From: Sorghum bicolor
Taxonomy: Eukaryota; Streptophyta; Magnoliopsida; Poales; Poaceae
Length of the DNA stretch: 64,000 nucleotides
Assembly (NCBI RefSeq): GCF_000003195.3
Contig: NC_012876.2
Location: 46,185,276-46,249,275, forward strand
Direction of reading: 5' to 3'
In this document: positions 1 to 12,330 of the stretch, piece by piece
Layout of the letters: the number at the start of each line of letters is the position of its first letter
Numbering within the stretch: the first letter of the stretch is position 1
The notes under the pieces: model-generated
What the model was told of the DNA's origin: nothing
Seen by the model: the letters and a program-made list of their open reading frames with translations, nothing else
Databases searched by the model: none
Made by a program: the position numbers and the translations under genes

Positions 1-354
1 GGCGGTGGAGGTAGGATCTGTGAGGCTCACTCTCATTAGCTGAGATCTCTGGGCGAGCGCCCATGCCCTTCGAGCGGCTGCCCATCACCCGGACCTTACT
101 CACTTTCCATTCGGTCTGGAGCCTCCTCGAACCTTCTAGATTACTCCTAAGTTGAAGTTCATGGTATTCTCTCTATGTAAACCTGACATGTGGACCATCT
201 TTGGTTGTTTTCAGCTGACACCCTACAGAAATAGACATTCACCAAAACTCGTGGAATTCTGTCAGTGATAACCCTATATCTACGAGATGTTTGCATATAG
301 ATCCATTTTCATGTCTAGTTGATGATTAAAATTAAGAGTCATCTACTGTCAACA
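1..354 (-). repeat. 3' LTR (U3 part) of element H
   Basis: On the minus strand the LTR begins with TGTTGAC at 354, next to a purine tract. It shares the conserved Athila-like U3 block with N and E2 (the stretch around CCAAAACTCGTGGAATTCTG at 241-260) and has a degenerate GGGCGAGCGCCC at 51-62. The rest of the LTR lies outside the window. Confidence 0.8.
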
Positions 355-370
355 AACTCCCCCAAGCTTA
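355..370 (-). other. Polypurine tract of element H
   Basis: Read on the minus strand this is TAAGCTTGGGGGAGTT, directly upstream of the LTR start. The same tract precedes the 3' LTR of N (57773-57788) and a similar one precedes that of G1 (before 31969). It would prime plus-strand DNA synthesis. Confidence 0.75.
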
Positions 371-1493
371 CCCTTTGCTCGTCCTTAAGCAAAGATAAAC
401 TAAGTGATGGATTAGGAGTTGTTACAATGCTTTCACGCCTCAAAAGTACACATGTGTTCAAACAAGAACTCAAAACTTACTCATATTACCTTCCATTATG
501 GGGCTTGTTAATGTCACCTGGGTCTTGAGCAGTTGAAAGACAGAACAATCAAGTCAAGCACTATACTTCACACTCTTTTATCAGCTATTATTCTAGAGCT
601 TTTGCAAAATTTTTTAATAAAACTCAGAGTTTTCTTATATGACCCTTTCTAGTCTCTCATTTATGCTATTTCTGGATCCTTAACAAGGCAAGAATGATGT
701 ATACCTTCTCTCTACTCTTAGAATATGTGACATTATGCTCTCTCTTTCTATCCCTACATCTAATAAGCTTATGTGAAGCTCGCAGGTGGGGAGACAGCTC
801 AAACATACTTGCAAACATATGTTGTATAGTTAAAACGTGGATCTAGAGAAACTAGTCATACAATCAAATCATATGTGCATGTGGATGAGGGTAATGCAAT
901 GAGTGATATGAGCGATAATAATGATTATGAGGGGCAGCAATGATGATGTTGGAAATCTAATTCTACATTTGCTCCTTGGGGATATATACCTCCCTTATCT
1001 GGAACTCTAGAAACTTTGGGGAGTACTTGGGCTGCTCATTTATTTTTTTTCTTTCTTGGGACATTTGTCCTCTTTTTTTAAGATCAACCGAGCCTCTTAA
1101 TAGAACTATATCTGTAGGGAGTATTAACTGAAGTAACTGGAACTTTATTGGATGACGGGAAAAGGGTAGGATGGCAACACATATTTTTGGTGTTCACTCC
1201 CATTGTAGGAGCAGAACATTTTCTAGGTGAATGGAGTGTATGCATATGAATAGTGGAATGCATACTCCTAGGGTAGGAGTAGCATAGGTGTGTGTTACCT
1301 AGGTAAAAAATAGCACATGATGCATGGGGTGTGTATATATGTGGGTGGTACTTCCAGGAACAAAAGTAGCATAGAGTAAATGCACGCGTACTTCTGAGGA
1401 TAGAAGTAGCATAGATCAATGGATGGAGAGCACATAATATTGACTTTAACTGCATGACTAATTCCTTAGGGTCAACACACCTTAACTACACGC
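371..1493 (-). repeat. 3' non-coding internal region of element H, first part
   Basis: Non-coding region between the last coding remnant and the 3' LTR. It is colinear with N 57789-58915 and with G1 30600-31960 in the opposite orientation. Short open frames here are not conserved in length between copies, so I call no gene. It stops at the AAT duplication 1494-1496. Confidence 0.7.
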
Positions 1494-1496
1494 AAT

Positions 1497-2954
1497 CACT
1501 ACAAGAAACACATGGCTTTTTAACGTTTAGTTATGTCACAATATATGAAATTTATGTTACAAATTAAGATTTGTGACATCAAATTGACAAAAATCAAAAT
1601 GTGGAAAAGCCCGCGTCATAAAATGATTATGTGATATTTGTTTGGTTCATGTCACAAGCATATGACATTGGTTATTATCACAATATCGTAGGCCTTGCCA
1701 CGTGGCAGCTGACATGGCAGGGAGAAAAAATGTCACAAAATGAGTTTTGGCCTACTAAAGCCCACATAGCTCATGGGCCTGAAATCTATTTAGAGTGGTA
1801 TTAGCTGGTACATTATTTTCAGTTACAGCCCATATAGATTTCAAGCCCACAACAATCCAGCCCATATAAAATTTTTTTGCTCTCATAATACAGTCTATAT
1901 TTTATCCCACATATTTCAGCTCATATTTTTCCCAAGCCCATAAAATTCAGCACATTTTTTCTCAGCACACACAATTCAGCCCATATAATTGCATCCATGT
2001 AATTTTTCAACATATAAAACATCAGATCCAAATGAATTAACATCTCCACAGTAAATACATATCATTACATCAATCCACCAATTTATTACACATGTAGGGT
2101 CTTAAGTTTCAAATTTAAACCATGCAGCAGCAGCACATGTGTAAGGGCATAATGGCATTCTAGTGATAAGCAAGTACCCAACTGCTTCAGTCTAGCTGCT
2201 TCAGTTTTCCTCTATGAAGTTTAGACCCTACAAATATACAGTAAAGGATAAACTGCAATTATTCAAAAATCTCTCACAAAATATATAGACTCAAAATCTA
2301 TTGATTTCAAAGACATAAAAAAGATATATTTTACCACACAGCAAGATGTAATTCAGAGCTATTATTAGTACTGGATGTCACATAAATATCTATGTATAAA
2401 CATTAAGTTAGTACGTGCCATTAGTTTCATATATAACCTGTGGCCATCCTTTTCACAAATTCGTTCATCCGATTATGTGGTTATGCACATTTTCACCCAC
2501 CCAACCATAATTAACCATGTCATACATAATTATGATGTTACTAGTCATGATGAATGCCTTCACAGATATTGATTACACGATTGGAAATCCAAGAATTCAC
2601 ATGCTGGCGTACAAAGTAAATGGGACAGACAAGTTGGAATCTGAAGGTGATTGCACCAGTTGGCAGAATGTTCACTTCAAATATTCTAAGAAAAGAAAAC
2701 AGAAAGTAGAGCTATACCGATGACAGGCAGAATGCAGTGCTAAAGTCAAGTTCCAAAGAAATAGTGGACTATTTGTCATACAAACATAAATGAGAAGTAC
2801 CGGATTATAGCCTTTCTGGTTAGAAAATCCACTATCAACAACATGCTGGACAGACAAGTGACCACATGCTCAAGGACGGTGAAAGCCAAGCTGGAAAAAA
2901 AATCAAAATCAATTTTTGTGTGCACACTCAACTGTCATGCAGGCAGAAAGTTGT
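1497..2954. repeat. CACTA-1 left arm with subterminal repeats
   Basis: The first 250 bp repeat TGTCACA/TGTGACA in both orientations (about 1534, 1572, 1651, 1729), as does the right arm. Such motifs are where CACTA transposases usually bind. The rest (1750-2954) is AT-rich. I see no convincing gene; a possible minus-strand splice acceptor (T-rich tract then CAG) lies near 2893. Positions 2955-2959 are the left copy of the G1 target duplication. Confidence 0.7.
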
Positions 2955-3229
2955 GCTAGTGTTGACGGTCCTTCATGCTCTCATTTAACCATCAACTAAT
3001 CATGGAAAAGGATCCAAATGCAACCAACACCTAGACTTAGGGTTTTATCTGACAGAATTCCACGAGTTTTGGTCATTGTCTATTTCTGCAGGGGGTTATC
3101 AGGAAACATGGAGAAAAGCCCCACACGTCGAGTTTACATAGAGATATTAACATGCCGCGCAATTTTCTATCATCTAGAAGACTCCAGAAGCCACGGGAAC
3201 GAACGGGAAGCCGAGAGGGCTCAGGGACA

Positions 3230-3388
3230 GGGCGCCCGCCCTACTCTCCTGGGCGCCCGCCCACTTCCAGAGTCCAATCAGGACCCGTTTCGCGGATTAC
3301 GCTCCACCGACCTGAAGGATCATGGAAAACCGTGCGATTAATGTCGGTTTGATCCGACAACCTAGATTCATCTGAAAAAACTATATAA
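3230..3388 (+). promoter_or_regulatory. G1 5' LTR promoter: paired GC palindrome module and TATA box
   Basis: Two copies of GGGCGCCCGCCC lie at about 3230 and 3251, followed about 120 bp later by TATATAA (3382-3388) and a run resembling AAGGCCCCTGGCCCCTGG. The arrangement recurs in every Athila-like LTR of the window, which suggests a U3 promoter module; binding factors are unknown. Confidence 0.65.
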
Positions 3389-3474
3389 GCAAGGCCCCTG
3401 GCCCCTGGAGATCATACCTCTTCTACAGAATCAAAGTTAGGGTTGCAATTCTTCATCCAAGTAGAGTGGATCCC

Positions 3475-3585
3475 TCTAGTTCATCTAGTTCTACCTCTAG
3501 TTCATCTAGTTCTAGTTCTAGTTCATCTAGTTCTAGTTCTAGTTCCTCTAGTTCTAGTTCTAGTTAGTTCTAGTTGTAATCTAGA
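3475..3585 (+). repeat. CTAGTT minisatellite in the G1 5' LTR
   Basis: Imperfect tandem array built from TCTAGTTC with interspersed TCATCTAG variants, just downstream of the TATA box. The same array occurs in the G1 3' LTR (about 32485-32588) and the J LTR (about 41183-41288), but not in E2 or N. Confidence 0.85.
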
Positions 3586-3897
3586 AAATAGGGAGAGAGA
3601 AGAGGAGAGCGGAGGAGCCGGATCTGTCGGATCTTCCTCAACATTATACTTTTGCAGCAACTGGTTCATTCTTCATCGTTCTCCAAGTTCTTCAATTAAT
3701 AATTCCTGAGTTCTTTAATTACTTTTATTTACATTCAAGTTATTTATTAGATTCTCGCTTGCATCAAGTGCTCTAGTCTTTATAACGCTAGAGTAGTAAT
3801 TAATAGATTAGACATGGTGTTTAGTCTTGCAATTACCTGGAATTGCACCCAATCCTGCGGATTGTTGTGGTAGCCCTAGGGTAGTGACAGCCCTAAC

Positions 3898-4010
3898 TGT
3901 CACAGAACCAACCAAATTATAAGAGTTCAAGCTAGTGACACGTACACCGTTGCCTGGTCCACGTCTCGGATCTACACCAAGAGCACGACAAATCATTAGC
4001 ACAAGAATAT
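3898..4010. repeat. Duplicated terminal leader at the outer edge of A
   Basis: The first 33 bases of A (TGTCACAGAACC onwards) recur with one mismatch at 4011, so the element appears to start twice. Between the two lie about 80 unique bases (3931-4010) of unknown origin. The outer copy is the one flanked by the target duplication. Confidence 0.7.
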
Positions 4011-4382
4011 TGTCACAGAACCGACCAAATTATAAGAGTTCAAGTGTAGAAACGATCGGCAAGCAATCAAGTTTCCAAACTTGAGCCCATATAATCCTGG
4101 TAGTCAATCGAAATCACGAAGGACTTCAAACCAACTTGCAACAAACCAAGATCGTAATAATTCAGCACAACACAGCGAATGTTACATAGTCATTCATTGC
4201 CGTCGAAGCGGCACCACATCGGAGTTATTAAGTTATTACAACACATGTTCGAAGTAGTGGAAGCAAAATAATTACACACACTTGTTCAAAGTTCAGTTCA
4301 CAAGTTCTTGTTATTGCCAGAGTCTCATGCCATCCATCCAAAAGCAGCAGGTACGAGTTTGTTAGAGAACCGTGCCCAACGG

Positions 4383-4444
4383 TTAGTCCTCATCCCCAGC
4401 GGGATGGAGACAGGTCTTGCAGAAGCCATCATAAAAGATATCAT
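4383..4444 (-). other. Exon-like segment after a conserved 3' splice site in A
   Basis: On the minus strand a conserved block ending CACCTGTTGCAG is followed by about 60 bases that stay open in one frame and end in an acidic GDED-stop. B has the equivalent site (exon-like part left of 5799) and C has it at 14276-14349. It looks like a short terminal exon within the LTR. No function is recognised, and splicing is inferred only from the acceptor-like motif. Confidence 0.4.
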
Positions 4445-7220
4445 CTGCAACAGGTGGGAATAAACCCTGAGTACGAGAATGTACTCAGCTAGACTTACCC
4501 ATCTAGTAAAACATAAAAGACACCAAGGATCATGCAAGGCCAATATCAATTAGAGCTGGTTGACTCAACATTTGCCAAAAGCTTGCATTAAAACTAACTT
4601 ATTGTGGGAGCATCATGTTTATTCATTATCAGCCTACCACTAGATTAACACCTGTACTAAAGCACTTCACTTTATTATTACAAGCAATAATAACCATATC
4701 AAGTTCATCATATGTTCTTCCTTGCTATCATCATTATCATGAACCAAGTTCATTAGTGAATGCTACATTTGCCGCTGCTCTGTCAAGTTCTCACTGACCG
4801 GGAGAGACGGCGATTCGAATCGAATTCCTATCCAGCTGGAGGAGTATTCCTAGTACTCACCCAAGCATCCCCCGTCGGAGAGCCAACGGGTCACCTTTGG
4901 TACGACTCAGGAATCGCGGCTCCGATCAGCGCCGCACTCCTAGGGCTACCACTCTGCCAGGGAGGTCAGGAATTTTAACTCACCTTCCTTTGGGCTTACG
5001 CCAATGGTCCCCCTCACACTGCACTTCCTCCGGTAGTGCGCACTTTATACTTGCCGGTCTTCCGGCCTGAGTCATATTACTCGGCTTCGCGGTCGGAACG
5101 AGATATCCGGCCAACTAAGTGTCAGGCATGCGTTCAACATGACAAGAGGACGTACAACGGTCGGTCCTTAGCTAGCACAGACGGAGTTACTACAACCTTG
5201 CAAAACTCCGCCCGGCTTAAGTCAATTTAATCAGGTTCCATCCACGATAGCACATATAGACCATCGTGATCCGACACAACCCTATATTGCGCAGGTGACA
5301 AGAAATCACCCGACTTCTACCGATTAAGCATGGCTAAGCTGCTACTCGATCCTAACTCTACAACCAGGGTAGGGTATGTCACGGAACCGTCCAAATTATA
5401 AGAGCACAAGTACAAAAACAATCACCGAAGCGATCAATTTATCATACTTGAGCCCATATAACTCCGGTAGTCCAACAAAATCACGAGGGATTTCAAACCA
5501 ACCAACATACAAGCCAAGATCGTAGTGATTCAACATAACAAGTCACACGTTACATGCATTTCACAAGTAGTTCAAGTATATCGAAGTTCGATAAGATTAT
5601 TACAACTCAAGTTTACAATAGCGGAAGCAAAGTAATTTGAAACCAATATCACTTTTATTTCAAATACATGCCAGTACCATGGTCCATTCCAACAAAAGCA
5701 TCATAGATGAGGTAAGTAGGAAGGATCATGCCCATGATCTTACTCCTTCCCTAAAGCAGGAGTCATCCAAATCTTGCAGTAGCTATGATACATCACAACC
5801 TGCAACAAGTGGGAATAAACCCTGAGTACGAGAATGTACTCAGCTAGACTTACCCGTCATAAACCAGAAATAAATGACACCAAGGAGTATGCAAGGCTGA
5901 TATATAAGTGGAGCTTGTTGGACAACATTTTGCATAAAAGTTTAAGTATAAATAGTTAAACCTTTCTTATTTAGCATCCATTTAATTCTCATTAACCTAT
6001 CAACTAGATTAGCACCTGTACTATAGCAATCACTTGATTAATATCAATCAATAATAACCATATCAGGTTTATCAAGGCCGTGATCATCATCATCATCATA
6101 GAACCATTAAGTTATTTAGTGAATGCTACGTTTGCCGCTGCTCTGACAAGTTCTCACTATCCGGGAGAGACGGCGATTCGAATCGATTCCTATCCAGCTG
6201 GACGGGTATTCCTAGCACTCACCCAAGCATCCCCCGTCGGAGAGCCAACGGGTCACCTTTGGTACGACTCGGGAATCGCGGTTCCGATCAGCGCCGCACT
6301 CCCAGGGCTACCACTCTGCCAGGGAGGTCAGGAATTTTAACTCACCTGCCTTTGGACTTACGCCAATGGTCCCCCGCACACCGCACTTCCTCCGGTAGTG
6401 CGCACTTTATACTTGCCGGTCTTCCGGCCTGAGTCATACTACTAGGCTTCGCGGTCGGAACGAGTTATCCGGCCAACTAAGTGTTAGGCATGCGTTCAAC
6501 ATGACAAGAGGACGTACAACGATCGGTCCTTAACCGACACAGACGGGGATAGATCCGCACCCAAGACCTCCATGCCTTGTTGCGTCACTATCATCATCCC
6601 GCCCGGTCTCCTTTCATATTATTAACACATGGTTCTTTTCCACGATAGCAAATATAGCCAACCGTGATCCGGAATCCACCTATATCCTGTAGGTGACAGG
6701 AAATCACCTAGCTTCTACCGAGCTAAGCATGGCTAAGCATAGACATGATCCTAACTAATTAGGATTCAGGTTATATATATACTGGACAAGGAAGGGTATA
6801 TATATGCAGCAAGAGTTTCATCCAACTCCTATACTTAATGCAACAATACATATATAACATATATATACTCATTCACTTTCAAAAGTAGGAGGCTTATAAT
6901 GCTCCGGGGCTTGCCTGGAATGTGACACCGAGTCAAATTAGTTAGCTTGCGCCATCTTGACGGCATCCAAGTTCACAACACTTGTGTAGTCCTCCCATCA
7001 TCCCGATAGGTCCACCGTCATGCCCTTCACGTGGTTCATCTAGCGTACCTAAATGACATGCAAGATGCAAGTGCACGAACACATGTTTCATAGGATCACA
7101 TAACACTAATTAACACCACCAAGACATGAGTCACTTAAAACCACACACAATGTAAGTTAATCAAGCATTCATGCATTTTTAGCAATTCTGGACATACATG
7201 CAACAGTTGAGTAAATAAAT

Positions 7221-9300
7221 CATAACCAGAGTTCTACAGACCCAAAATCCATGCAACAAGACATTATGGAAATCTTATAAATTATATACAATTCATATTT
7301 AATCATCTTAGCATGATTAGAAAGTTACCTAAGTCAAACATACATATTTACAGAATCTGGTCCAGGAATTCCAGAGATCAAGCATTTTGACAGATAAACT
7401 TAATACCCTTATAACTCAGAAACCATTTGTCCAAATGATATGAAACTCTAACAAAAGCTATATGAAAGAGTTATCTACAACTTTTGTATAGACAAGTTTC
7501 ACAGCAAACATAATTTATACTATGAAATTCATTGCACAATCAGGACTGCTCATGTTGCCCCAAACAGTAGGGTACAATTATAGGTGGAAAACTGATAGAC
7601 ACTTTAAACAAGCATAACTGGAGTTGTAGACCTCCAACAAACATGATTATTAACTTCGTAGAAAGCTTATAAAGTTACCTACAACTTTATTATTATCATC
7701 TTAAGACGATTTCATAGTTAACAAGGTCAATTAACCCCATGAAGACATCTCTGTCCAAAGCATAGACAAGACCTGTCATGCCACATTAAACAGTTATAAC
7801 ATCATTTTCACATGTCCACAAATTATGATTATGGACTCTCTAGAAATCTTACTAAATTGTGAACAACTTTATTATAAACATCAAGAGCTCATTCGATCAC
7901 AAAATATCACACATAGCAATATACCAAGCAAACAACTATAAAAGCAATCTATCATTTTTAGGACAGCCCACAACAGCTTCTTGTTTAAATCATAACTGGA
8001 GTTACATAACTCCAAAAGACATGCAAGAAGACATTCTGGAAAGCTTAAGAATTTATATACATTTGATATTTAGACATCAAAGCATAATTCTCAACTTAAG
8101 CTGGTCGAAATATTAGGATTACTGAATCAGGTCCTAACAGGACAGAGAGCAACCATTTCTAAAACCCAACTTTAAACAGCCATAACATACAAACCACATA
8201 ACCAATTACCACCAAATTTTAACAGCAGCTAGATAGGTGAATTATCTACAACGTTGCTATAAACAAGATTCCCAGAAGACATCATTTACCTATTGTAATC
8301 CAAACAGTTCCACAAACTGTCCAGAAACAACAATTGCAAACAATTAATTATTAACTTATGTTTCAAACATGCTTTTGAGCAAAACCATTGTTACCAACAG
8401 TTTGCATAAATCTAAAGAACACCAGAAAACATAGTGGACACTCCTAAATAAACTCTTTTTATGCCATTTGAATAATCATAGCAACCTCTATTAAAAGACA
8501 AATTGCTATGCAAGAAAACATGTGAGAGCAAGATAAAACTAAAGATCACCATGTTCGGTAAACACATTGCTATGTTAGTATTTCTCAGGCCACAATATCA
8601 CCATAATATGGCAACGAAACCATACTTCATCCCTTTTTGCATATAAGAAATACACTCCAGTGAGGGTATGCACATAGCTAACATTATGCAATTGCAAAAC
8701 CTGAAAGTTTAGGACAGCAGTAGTACAATCACTTAGGGAAAACATATAGGGAGATAAAGGCTATGACAAATTATGTTCTTTAGCATTTTAGAAAGTCTAG
8801 GAAATTCTCTATAGATTTCTAATTATAGCATAGGCCTGATTCCTAGGTAGACAAGATTGAAGACAAACACAAACAAGCACCACTGCACAACTAGGACAGA
8901 AAACTGATATAAACTTCAGAAATACATAACTGGAGTTCAAACTAACCAAAACTATTGTTCTTTAACAATTTGGAAAGCTCAAGAAAAACACTACAATTTT
9001 CTAGTTATCAGCAAAATCTAATTTCGAACTAACATGGTCGAAAACACACCAAACTTCAGATCTGTACAGCATGCAGTTCAAAACTGACAGCAAACTTTGA
9101 AAATTCATAACTCTCAAACCTGATGGGATAAAATCATGATATTTCACGAGCTAGTAGATCTGAAGGTCCTCTACAACTTTGTAGTTGACGAAAACACCTA
9201 TTTCATCTTCTAAGTTGCCTTGATTTCTTCCCCAAGAAAATCTGCAGAAACTGTCAGTCTGAAATCCGAGGAACAACATTCCAACAACTTTTCTCCCTCA
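7221..9300. repeat. ~190-bp diverged tandem array inside B
   Basis: A CATAAC(TGGAGTT) motif recurs at about 7221, 7410, 7613, 7795, 7991, 8181, 8743, 8925 and 9105, followed about 55 bases later by a GAAAGCTTA...CTACAACTTT stretch. Spacing is 180-203 bp, with unclear monomers around 8370 and 8560. The same period appears in A (14779, 14968, 15148). Monomers are strongly diverged, so the array is old. Confidence 0.7.
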
Positions 9301-9379
9301 CTAATCCACTTATTCCCATGGCCAAACTCTACCTAAACACTAAACTCATTCAGTGAAGGGCGAAATCCAACTCACCATG

Positions 9380-9865
9380 GTCACCCACAAACCCTAGGGA
9401 AGCAGGAAGAGGTGGGGAAGACCAATCTTCATGGAAGACCATTGGACACTGGAGCAGGGTTGCTGCTTTCTGCAGTAAAGGGAGGGGGAGATGGGGAAGA
9501 TGGAGATGGGCTTTTGGGATGTGCTCACCACGGTCTTGGGATGCTCCAGTAGGAGTAGTTCAGCCAGGAACACAGCAAGGAAGGAGATCGAGATGGGGAC
9601 TCCTCCATGGCTTAAGCTTGAAGAAGATGAAGCTTGGGGCTGTCTTCACCATCTTTGGCAAGGCTGAGGGCGTGGGGAGCAGCAGCTCATCACTGGTGTC
9701 ATCCTCCAGCAAGGGCTGGGCGTCCTCCTCCTTCTTCTCCTCTCCTCTTCTTCTTCTCCTCTCCTCTCCTTTTCCTCTCTCCCTCTGTTTCCTGGTGCTT
9801 GGCGTTGGGACAAATGGGGGATTGAGAGATGGAGTGTGGAGGGCTGGGGTATATATATATATGTG
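9380..9865 (-). promoter_or_regulatory. Promoter/leader-like block of B
   Basis: On the minus strand a TATATATATA run near 9850-9860 is followed by a purine/pyrimidine-skewed leader and several overlapping open frames. It is more GC-rich than the rest of B and holds the position that the GC-rich blocks hold in A and C. Open frames here are unlike any protein I know and I do not call them genes. Confidence 0.4.
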
Positions 9866-10117
9866 TGATATGTGCTGACATGTGGACCCAGAGCAAGTGT
9901 ATATGGGTCTATATGTAAGCAAAAATGTATTATCCAAGTTTAAATTGGGGCTTACTTTCATGGATTAACCTTAACATGATCATCACCACTTATCATGACA
10001 TGTTTGAGCTCAAAACCTAAAGTCCAACTCGTGGCAAACACCTAGGGTGTTACAGGGTAAGTTATCTGGACAAGGATGGAGTAAAGTGCAGCAAAGGTTT
10101 CATCACAACTCCTATAC

Positions 10118-10420
10118 TTAATGCATCAATAGATATAACATATTCAAGTAAACTTTTGAAAGTAAAGGGAGACTTAGGATGCTCCGGGGCTTGCCTTTCA
10201 CGAACGAGGCTGGCTCGTGGTTCGGGCACTCAACTTCTTCTTCGGGCTCCTCGAGTCCGACTAGCTGGACCTCCACCTCCTGGCTGCCCTCCTGGCCTTC
10301 GGGGTTCGCTTGGAGCTCGAAGGAAGCGGTCGCGTCCGATGCACCTATTGCATGCTCAACTAATAAGAAGATGCATAAAAGAGGATGAATGCTTGACACA
10401 TAAATAAACTCATTGGACAC
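10118..10420 (-). other. Acidic exon-like open frame in A (ends GKPR)
   Basis: Minus-strand frame rich in Glu/Gly/Val with a run EEPEEEVE and the sequence FVKGKPRS. A splice-acceptor-like GCAATAG precedes the part related to C. The homologous position in C (13064-13201) is also open, acidic and ends QGKPR, although the nucleotide sequences differ a lot, which hints at coding constraint. Unknown protein; it could be one exon of a small LTR-borne gene, or chance. Confidence 0.4.
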
Positions 10421-11339
10421 GCATTTACGGAGTAACGGTTATAACAAGTTCTCACAAGGTAGTAAGTTAACTGATTAGAATCTACCAAGTACTAGAACAG
10501 CAAGCATCACCTAACAGGATTAGCTCAGTAAACAGGTGTAACATCCCCGATGTTACGGTTACTAAAACTAGACCATGTCATCATGAGCATTGCATAGCAT
10601 ATTGATTAAGCACAACATGATGCACCAACTTAAAACAAGTTTATTTTGATTGCTTGTCCTTAGGGAAGTAAAGTGTGCTTATGTTGTGAAGTGATGCTTG
10701 TGTTGGTTGTATAATTCCTAGGGTGGAAGATTTCCAAGAAAATGGGTGGAAAAACCCTGATTTTAAAAGCCTTGTTTTGCCCCCTTTTGTGCAATTTAAA
10801 AACTAAGCAAAATTTGAAGTTGAGTTCAAAAGCAAAGTTGTAGATCTTGTCAAGATGTACAACTTTGGTGTTTTGAGTTTTTGAAGTTTTAATGCAAAAT
10901 TCAAAGTAATTTTGAAAATACAGTTTTCCAGAAAGTGTCCCCTTTTCCAATTTGAATCCCCAATTCAAAATCTATTTGGAATCTAGAAAAGTGACCAACA
11001 TGAAAGTTGTAGAGCTCAAAAAGTTGAACAACATTCATGTTGGGAATTTTTCAAGTTGTTATGGAAAATCAAAAGTAATTTTGGAAATTCTGATCTGCCC
11101 CAACTCAAAAATTTGAATTTCCCCAATTTGAGATTTGAAGTTCAAACTGTTTTGTCAAATTCACCCTTTTCCACTCCGAATTAGCTTTGGTCACCAAAAC
11201 ATGTTTTGTAGTTTGTAAATTTCTGCACAACTTTCATTTTGGTGAAAATTTGGCTTCAGTTCAACTTTTGGGCGAATTTTGCAAAATACCAAAGCAAGGT
11301 GGATATGGACGGTTACAGTGACCCGATAGGGATCACGAC

Positions 11340-12330
11340 GCCCTGTCTAGCGCGGCCGCCGCGCGTGCAGCGCCGCATGCACGCGTGCGAGCACGCAGCT
11401 GCTTGCCTGCCTCCGTCACTGGGCTACGTGGACGCCCCGGGCTCGCTTCCCCCTCTCCTTGAGCACCAGCGCGGGCGGTGCCGCGCGTTTTCCCCGTCCA
11501 GATCCGAAGAATCCCGACGACCCTCTCTCTCAAATTCACCGCACTCAATCCCTCTCCAACTCAATTGAGCACTCCACAACGTTCGCCACACCCTTGCGAG
11601 CTCAGTGTACCCCCTAGCTCACCCTCTAACCCACCCAATCGCCGGAGCTTCTTCTTCTCCCCCAACTCCGGCCGGGACCGCCGCTGTGGAGCTCTTCCCG
11701 TGGTCACGTTGTTCCATTCGGTATCACACCTTGCTAGCGGCCGTTTCAAGTTCTTTTCGTTCCCCAGATGCTCATGTGCTTGCTCTTGACGTGAACAGGT
11801 CCACCGGAACGACCTCGCCAAAGCTAGAGCGCCCGCCCGACGACACCGCCACCATCGCCAAAGCTTTCTGTTGCTTCTCCCGCCGTGGTGATGTGAGCAC
11901 CATGCTCCTCGCTTCTTCCCGAACCTCTCGGACTTGCTCGTTTGCGCTCTACCGAGCCCTAGTGGCCGGCCTGTGGTCGGCTATGGCGGCCGCCCGCCAT
12001 TCGCGTGGCCGAGATGGAGGGAGAGGGTAGAGCACGATTAGAGGATAGCAGTGGCGTCGCGAAGGTGAGACGGTGCTGGTGCGCACGCGCGCGTGGGCTA
12101 AGACCATCGCCAACGTCAGCCGGAGCCGTGGCCGAGCCGCCGTGCGTGATGAAGAAGAAGCTGACGGGTGGGACCTCCCCGTCAGCGTCTCGCAGAGAGA
12201 GGAGGAAGGAGGGTCTGACGAGCGGGACCCGCCCGTCAGTGGCCGCGTGAGGAGGGCAGCGCCCGCGCGCAATGCGGGAGGCTCTCGGGCCGACTTGGGC
12301 CGTGACCAAGCGGGCCGGCCGCGTAACACA
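11340..12330 (+). other. GC-rich, host-leader-like block in C
   Basis: About 1 kb of very GC-rich, CpG-rich sequence inside an AT-rich unit, with C/T-rich leader-like parts and paired TGACGGGTGGGAC/GTCCCGCCCGTCA-type inverted motifs near 12160-12240. Several overlapping frames are open, as expected from base composition. A has a non-identical GC-rich block in the same place (15900-16640). It may be a promoter/5' leader or captured host sequence; no protein is recognised. Confidence 0.5.

Larger units (their letters stand above)
2960..3897 (+). repeat. 5' LTR of G1, first part
   Basis: Contains the conserved U3 block, the paired GGGCGCCCGCCC module (3230-3263), a TATA box TATATAA at 3382-3388 and a CTAGTT-rich minisatellite in the transcribed part. 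It is colinear with the G1 3' LTR and the J LTR until 3897, where element A starts after the duplication CTAAC (3893-3897). Confidence 0.9.
5377..10054 (-). mobile_element. Element B: 4.7-kb LTR-like unit nested in A (probable solo LTR)
   Basis: Starts TGTCACGGAACC and ends AGGGTGTTACA, flanked by GGGTA on both sides (5372-5376 and 10055-10059). Its left 1.4 kb is clearly homologous to A 4011-5370, and the sequence of A resumes at 10060. It has no internal LTR pair and no gag or pol. On the minus strand it shows a TATA-like run (about 9848-9862), a C/T-rich leader, a ~190-bp periodic region (7221-9300) and the conserved CACTTGTTGCAG acceptor (about 5800). Confidence 0.88.

Noticed and set aside
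1084..1455. 123-residue minus-strand open frame
   Set aside because: Lies in the 3' non-coding region of H; relatives G1 and N do not keep a frame of this length and the composition is not protein-like.
7221..9300. Centromeric satellite
   Set aside because: Monomers are too diverged and confined within an LTR unit with its own target duplication; not a homogeneous satellite array.
9560..9961. 133-residue minus-strand frame in B
   Set aside because: Low-complexity Glu/Arg-rich reading of a CTCTTC-rich leader; the opposite strand is open too.
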